A stretch of 10,580 bases of DNA. Origin: Syntrophaceae bacterium UBA4059 (lineage in GTDB: Bacteria > Desulfobacterota > Syntrophia > Syntrophales > Smithellaceae). The stretch is taken from positions 20,101 through 30,680 of the forward strand of contig DFZJ01000145.1 of assembly GCA_002382045.1 (NCBI GenBank). Direction: 5' to 3'. Under the pieces are notes generated by a model. That model searched no databases. It had not been told where the DNA came from and saw only the letters and a list, made by a program, of their open reading frames with translations. Shown piece by piece: positions 7,619-10,580 of the stretch; the first letter of the stretch is position 1, and each line of letters opens with the position of its first letter. Both the position numbers and the translations under genes were made by a program.

Positions 7619-9001
7619 TTACTTTCTCAACACAAATCTTCCCTTTAATTTTTTAGATTCAGGACTTATGCTTGGGCTCTGCTGGACGTTGAGCTGCTTC
7701 GCCTCATCTTCAATCTGGGGTTGGATGGATTCATAAATGTCGGCGAGGTTTGTTTTCCCTTCATTGAGGGCTTTTAGAAAATAATATGTAAACACCCCGT
7801 GCCCCCTCTCCGGCGATGAGGTTGATATCTGAGCCCCATGCGTTGCTGAAAGAATCACCATGTTGGGATAAGAAACCGCAGTGGTTGTTGTTAGAACAAG
7901 GGGTCTTGCCCCCTTGGCAAGGACGCTCCTTCCTCCTGCACCGGAGAAACAGGCATCCAGAACAACGATGACTTCTTTGGCGGGTAAGCTGCCAAGTTTT
8001 TCATACAGCCTCTTCAAGGGATATCCCGTCACAGAAAGATAGCTAGGGTCGCCGTCATAGGGCACGATATACGATTCGCCGCTTGACGGGTCAGGAGCAC
8101 CATGTCCTGAATAATATACAAATATCAGACTGTTAGGCTTTGTCTTGTTTCTTAACCACACCTCCAACACTTTTTCGATTGTCGTTTTGGTGGCTTTTTC
8201 GTCTGTGATTAGCTCAATGTTCCGCTCCCGGAATCCCAACGCCTTTACGTATTCTTTAACCAGTCTGGCGTCGTCATAGGAATAATCGGATTTCGGAAGA
8301 CTGCTGTATCCCTCGATGCCGATGATTACAGCCAAATCATTGTCTCCCATAATCCTTTCCGAAGCGGCAATATTTGGTTTGTCGATTTCTGATTGTGTTG
8401 CAGGAGATTTGCTCGTTTGCTTTTGGCTTTTAGCGGTTTCAGCAACAACTTCTCTGATGATCTCCTTCATGTCTTTTGCCTTCTGGGCTTCTATAGCTTT
8501 AGCTTTTGCTATTTCCTGCTCCTGCCTTCTGGATTCTTCTCTTTCGGCTTTAATCCTCGTCAAGAATGACACACAATGCCTTGGCTGGTTCATTCTGCTT
8601 TTCATATATGATAATTTAGACCATTCCTTGAGTGTATTCTCACAACGGGATAATGCATTTTCCAAATCTGCGCCTTGATCTATCAAATATTTTGCCACAT
8701 CATCGCGGTCGGACATGACTGCAGCGCTCAGCATTGTTGCTCCGTGGTTGTTTTTGGCATGAATGTCAGAACCTTTACCAACCAGTAATTTTGCAACATC
8801 CACTGTGGATGCATAGGCCAATGCTGTCCAGCCTTTATTGTTTTTGCTATGTATATTGGCGCCTCTATCAAGCAGAAGACGTGCAATGTCCGTATGGCCT
8901 TTTATTGAGGCAACCATAAGAGGGGTATCACCACCGTAATCTTTTGCATTGACATCAGCACCTCGATCGAGCAGCAGTTTTACAACGCCGATATGGCCCA
9001 T
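7619..9001 (-). CDS. Ankyrin-repeat and caspase-like (peptidase C14) protein, N-terminus out of frame
   Basis: Prokaryotic caspase/metacaspase homologue of 460 residues counted from the first in-frame ATG (9001). Residues 1-116 carry ankyrin repeats: the rest of a first repeat, two near-canonical ones (22-54 and 86-116), and a short one between that lacks the GH turn. A charged, probably coiled-coil region follows (about 150-195), then a Ser/Thr-rich linker. The caspase fold spans about 222-457, with the catalytic dyad H300 (YYSGHG) and C351 (LDACFSG) intact; SYDDA at 241-245 fits the metacaspase-like basic-residue pocket, an inference. The ATG at 9001 lacks a ribosome binding site and cuts the first repeat in half. 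In-frame codons back to 9049 restore that repeat, but no start exists there. The real start and a lipoprotein signal peptide lie in another frame (8980-9150). As a lipoprotein it would act in the periplasm; without the leader it would be cytoplasmic. Substrate is unknown. Confidence 0.85.
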   Translation of the reverse strand: MGHIGVVKLLLDRGADVNAKDYGGDTPLMVASIKGHTDIARLLLDRGANIHSKNNKGWTALAYASTVDVAKLLVGKGSDIHAKNNHGATMLSAAVMSDRDDVAKYLIDQGADLENALSRCENTLKEWSKLSYMKSRMNQPRHCVSFLTRIKAEREESRRQEQEIAKAKAIEAQKAKDMKEIIREVVAETAKSQKQTSKSPATQSEIDKPNIAASERIMGDNDLAVIIGIEGYSSLPKSDYSYDDARLVKEYVKALGFRERNIELITDEKATKTTIEKVLEVWLRNKTKPNSLIFVYYSGHGAPDPSSGESYIVPYDGDPSYLSVTGYPLKRLYEKLGSLPAKEVIVVLDACFSGAGGRSVLAKGARPLVLTTTTAVSYPNMVILSATHGAQISTSSPERGHGVFTYYFLKALNEGKTNLADIYESIQPQIEDEAKQLNVQQSPSISPESKKLKGRFVLRK

Positions 9002-9150
9002 TTCGGCCGCTTGACGCAGGGCCGTCGAATCAAACTCGCCCCTTTCATTAAAGGGGTTGTTGTTGCACAGCCTGCCAATAGCATCAGCGAAGCAAATAAA
9101 GCAATATATGCGAGGAGTCTTTTCATTTCATATGCGTTAAACATTTTCAT
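8980..9150 (-). CDS. Lipoprotein signal-peptide leader of the caspase gene, frameshifted
   Basis: A 56-codon frame begins at an ATG with AGGAG seven bases upstream (9158-9162). A second in-frame Met (M9, followed by KRLL) is the alternative start. The peptide has a basic N-terminus, a hydrophobic core and a lipobox LAGC with acylatable C28, then ATTTP: a classic lipoprotein signal. Beyond about residue 35 the frame gives basic, non-conserved sequence and stops at 8980, while the ankyrin protein runs in the -1 frame over the same bases. A shift at C CCT TTA (9055-9049) would join residues 1-34 to 16 codons (NERGEFDSTALRQAAE) and then the 460-residue body, giving 510 residues. Most likely this is the true 5' end of the ankyrin-caspase gene, separated by a mutation, sequencing error or programmed shift. 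A genuine free 56-residue peptide is less likely. Confidence 0.7.
   Translation of the reverse strand: MKMFNAYEMKRLLAYIALFASLMLLAGCATTTPLMKGASLIRRPCVKRPKWAISAL
9039..9056. repeat. Perfect 7-bp palindrome at the frame break
   Basis: CCCCTTT (9039-9045) and AAAGGGG (9050-9056) flank a 4-nt loop. On the - strand the mRNA would form CCCCUUU-AAUG-AAAGGGG. The left arm contains the heptamer C CCT TTA, in register with the lipoprotein frame (codons 33-34). The paired homopolymer runs are natural sites for single-base loss. Confidence 0.6.
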
Positions 9151-9170
9151 AAATAATCTCCTAATCCAGA

Positions 9171-9207
9171 ATCGCGAAGGCCTCTTCGACAGAGAGGGGG
9201 CCGCGAT
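9171..9207 (-). promoter_or_regulatory. Stem-loop just upstream of the caspase-gene ribosome binding site
   Basis: Outer arms ATCGC (9171-9175) and GCGAT (9203-9207) pair. After an asymmetric GAA bulge and a GGG bulge, GG/CC and CCTCT/AGAGG (9181-9185 with 9193-9197) continue the stem. The structure ends about nine bases before the Shine-Dalgarno (9158-9162) of the - strand leader, so it would lie in the 5' UTR of that mRNA. It could affect translation or mRNA stability. There is no U-tract, so it is not a standard terminator. No known riboswitch class was recognised. Confidence 0.35.
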
Positions 9208-9248
9208 AGTGCCTCTGGGCAGTCAGATGCAATAGGGGGGCATCCTTA

Positions 9249-9278
9249 AGTATTTAAGTTGACAGCTGTTTCAGTCAA
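9249..9278 (-). promoter_or_regulatory. Weak candidate promoter of the ankyrin-caspase gene
   Basis: Reading leftward, TTGACT (9278-9273) resembles a -35 box (5 of 6). AATACT (9254-9249) resembles a -10 box (4 of 6) after an 18-nt spacer. It lies in the 152-bp gap between the PIN toxin stop and the leader ATG. The imperfect palindrome CTTAA-GTAT-TTAAG overlaps the -10 box at 9245-9258. Confidence 0.3.
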
Positions 9279-9302
9279 AATAATTGAACCAGTGACAGTT
9301 TC

Positions 9303-9731
9303 TTAAAAAAACGGATTTTCAATCAGGACGCCTTCGATGACCTGTCCGGAATTCAGGTCTTCCGATATTATCTTTTTCGCTTGCAGACGAAGCGCGGCGG
9401 CAACAATCAGCGCGTCCCAAAAAGAGATGCTGTTCTTTTCCTCGATTTCAGAAGCCCGAATCGTCATCTCCGGATCATTGATCTGCACTGGCCATGCGAG
9501 GTAATTTCGGATAATTTCCCGCGCGTCTACCGGCTTCAAAGGATTCTTTATCTTGCGCGTGATGGTGACATAAAATTCCTGAACGACCTGTGTACTGATA
9601 ACCCCCGTTTGCGCTTCCCAAAGGCTCTCCATGATGAATGAAGCCTTGGCATGGCGATCTCCAGCGCGCAAATCATGAGCATAAACAAGAATATTGGTAT
9701 CAACAAATATCCTATCTTTCATGAAGCTCAT
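9303..9731 (-). CDS. PIN-domain ribonuclease toxin (VapC family)
   Basis: Probable VapC-type toxin, a Mg-dependent RNA endonuclease that stalls translation when freed from its antitoxin. Its 142 residues fit the family. The four expected acidic residues are present: D11 (FVDTNILVYA), E52 (QEFY), D106 (SFWDALIVAAA) and D125 (SEDLNSG), so it looks catalytically intact. The ATG at 9731 lies inside the antitoxin gene, overlapping it by 20 bases; a second ATG at 9722 is an alternative start. The overlap implies a two-gene operon with coupled translation. Its target RNA cannot be told from sequence. Confidence 0.88.
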   Translation of the reverse strand: MSFMKDRIFVDTNILVYAHDLRAGDRHAKASFIMESLWEAQTGVISTQVVQEFYVTITRKIKNPLKPVDAREIIRNYLAWPVQINDPEMTIRASEIEEKNSISFWDALIVAAALRLQAKKIISEDLNSGQVIEGVLIENPFF

Positions 9732-9945
9732 CTCTCGAAGGGTAGCGATCCATGTCGGAATTGAAGCCCATCTTCATCGCGGAAATTGCCTTCTGTTTTG
9801 CCATATCATATTGCCTCGCGTTCTGGATAATTCTTTCCAGTTCCAGTCGCAGCATGCGATTCAGCGATGTTCCTTGCTGAGCCGCAATCATCTTGCCTGC
9901 ACGGATCATATCCTTATCGAGGCTGATGGTGATATTTTGTTTCAA
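9712..9945 (-). CDS. Ribbon-helix-helix antitoxin of the PIN toxin
   Basis: A 77-residue partner encoded directly before the PIN toxin. The N-terminal segment NITISLDKDMIRAGKMIA, followed by a helical stretch through QQGTSLNRML, fits a CopG/Arc-type ribbon-helix-helix DNA-binding fold, which would dimerise and bind its own operator. The polar C-terminal part (about 45-77) would be the toxin-binding arm. The start is TTG at 9945-9943, chosen because a perfect AGGAGG (9958-9953) lies seven bases upstream and the ribbon begins at once; no ATG exists near it. A direct and inverted repeat at 9965-9980 is the likely autoregulatory operator. Confidence 0.85.
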   Translation of the reverse strand: MKQNITISLDKDMIRAGKMIAAQQGTSLNRMLRLELERIIQNARQYDMAKQKAISAMKMGFNSDMDRYPSRDELHER

Positions 9946-9964
9946 TGGAAACCCTCCTTATTCG

Positions 9965-9980
9965 CACGTGTTTAACGTGT
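9965..9980 (-). promoter_or_regulatory. Candidate operator of the PIN toxin-antitoxin operon
   Basis: ACGTGT occurs twice in tandem (9966-9971 and 9975-9980), nine bases apart. CACGT (9965-9969) and ACGTG (9975-9979) also form an inverted repeat around a 5-nt spacer. It lies 7 bases upstream of the antitoxin Shine-Dalgarno. Short tandem or inverted sites of this spacing are typical of ribbon-helix-helix autorepressors. Promoter boxes upstream are weak: TTGATT on the - strand near 9997-10002, with no good -10. Confidence 0.4.
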
Positions 9981-10170
9981 AACATGGCAGGGAGAAAAAA
10001 TCAAAAAAAATATAACGGAAAAACATGATGAAGCGCTTTTCTGGCAGAGCCATCCGGTATGAACCGACGATTTCGGATGATTGGATACCGGTCAAAATCG
10101 CCGGACGCTTGACTACAGGAATTAGACAATCAGCTGGCGACGAAGTCTATCTTGAGACAACTTGTGCCAT
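9981..10170. other. Stretch without a supported gene between the two toxin-antitoxin loci
   Basis: Nothing recognisable is encoded here. It holds a poly-A-rich tract (9995-10025, + strand) and then higher-GC sequence where the missing end of the XRE antitoxin gene would be expected. A + strand frame beginning at 10025 runs antisense through that antitoxin and is not supported. The stretch may be the scar of a deletion or insertion. Confidence 0.4.
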
Positions 10171-10368
10171 TCATGCGCTCATGGCAGCACAGTCTGTCCG
10201 TTTCTCAAGCTTTGATACGGCAGCTTGCTTGACAGACAATGTTTGTGCCAGCTGTTCCTGGCTTAGACTCCTGGCATGGCGTAATTCCTGTAAAGGCATT
10301 GCATCAAGTAAGGTCTTTGTCTTCTCTGCCGCTTTTCTCCTTGCTGCGGGTTTCATTTTATCACTCAA
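10171..10368 (-). pseudogene. Truncated XRE-family antitoxin (HigA type)
   Basis: The 65-residue frame has a helix-turn-helix of the Cro/CI type at about 26-55 (LQELRHARSLSQEQLAQTLS, then VKQAAVSKLEKR), as in HigA antitoxins that follow HigB-like toxins. Homologues of this subtype continue after KxEKRTD with a segment like MYISTLRSYIEAMGG and a further domain. Here it breaks after KRTD (residue 59) into six unrelated residues and a stop. The start may be TTG (10368), overlapping the toxin stop, or ATG (10356); neither has a strong ribosome binding site. DNA binding might survive, but the normal full fold does not. The comparison with homologues is from memory of the family. Confidence 0.7.
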
Positions 10369-10580
10369 GGATCAGATGCATAAAGGATTCTATACGGCCT
10401 CCCTTTATGTTGGATTCTCAACTCTCTTATTGTCCTGTGCTTGATCCCTTTGATATCCGAACTGTATGGGTATGGCAGATGAGGCCCCTTTTCTTCCAAT
10501 AAACCGATCACCGCATCAATATCGATCTGCTCTTCCTCATCCAGGCCAACCCACCATGTTTCAAATTCGTCAGTATATTC
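10365..10580 (-). pseudogene. Truncated HigB/RelE-like toxin (Gp49 family), running off the window edge
   Basis: The last 71 codons of a toxin gene whose first few codons lie beyond 10580. Recognisable family features in order are EYTDEFETWW, a helix ending in LLEEKGPHLPYPYSS, and RELRIQHKGRPYRILYA. It then stops directly after SDP. Relatives continue here with a strand containing AILLIGGDKTG and about 40 further residues that complete the fold and active site. The stop codon overlaps the TTG of the antitoxin frame, as if an internal deletion fused the two genes. The protein is therefore probably inactive. No longer reading in another frame was found in the following bases. Confidence 0.7.

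Noticed and set aside
8316..8678. 120-codon + strand frame antisense to the caspase gene
   Set aside because: The hydrophobic look comes from the complement of the charged coiled-coil region; the - strand frame has clear domains.
9039..9056. The palindrome as a terminator
   Set aside because: It lies inside the coding region between signal peptide and first ankyrin repeat, and no U-tract follows on either strand.
9240..9302. A complete insertion sequence between the toxin and caspase genes
   Set aside because: The gap is only about 150 bp, with no transposase fragment and no clear terminal inverted repeats with target duplications.
10025..10444. 139-codon + strand frame at the right edge
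   Set aside because: It runs antisense to the recognisable XRE antitoxin and HigB-like toxin remnants and has only a weak purine run as ribosome binding site.
1..10580. CRISPR array, tRNA or rRNA genes
   Set aside because: No regularly spaced repeats, cloverleaf-like sequence or rRNA signature were seen on either strand.

Overview
The window looks like chromosomal DNA of a Gram-negative anaerobe. The best guess is a deltaproteobacterium, perhaps of the Syntrophus/Smithella kind. This rests on gene content: a Tat-exported fumarate-reductase-like flavoprotein, PlsC, FtsK, RimO, a long-chain polyprenyl synthase and a lipoprotein signal. It is an inference, because no rRNA or other taxonomic marker is present.

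Positions 1-7540 are housekeeping sequence on the + strand. After an AT-rich leader with a consensus -10 box inside an inverted repeat, a Tat-signal FAD oxidoreductase (349-1911) ends in a strong terminator. A second transcription unit follows: plsC (2146-2907), ftsK (2907-5153) and rimO (5150-6499), with 1-nt and 4-nt overlaps. A polyprenyl diphosphate synthase (6566-7540) comes next and probably also has its own promoter. The products act in phospholipid synthesis, chromosome segregation, ribosomal protein S12 modification and isoprenoid (quinone or lipid carrier) synthesis.

From 7541 the character changes. All remaining recognisable genes are on the - strand and are accessory: an ankyrin-repeat plus caspase-like (C14) protein, a PIN toxin with its ribbon-helix-helix antitoxin (VapBC type), and a decayed HigBA-type pair at the right edge. 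Both members of that last pair have lost their C-terminal parts.

The most notable observation is at the caspase gene. The ribosome binding site and a textbook lipoprotein signal peptide (9150 leftward) lie in a different frame from the ankyrin-caspase body. The two frames overlap at a perfect 7-bp palindrome holding an in-frame C CCT TTA heptamer. A -1 shift there would give one 510-residue lipoprotein starting with a complete first ankyrin repeat. The break may be a mutation, a sequencing error or programmed frameshifting; the sequence alone cannot decide. A stable-looking hairpin sits immediately upstream of that ribosome binding site.

No tRNA, rRNA, CRISPR array or complete insertion sequence was seen.
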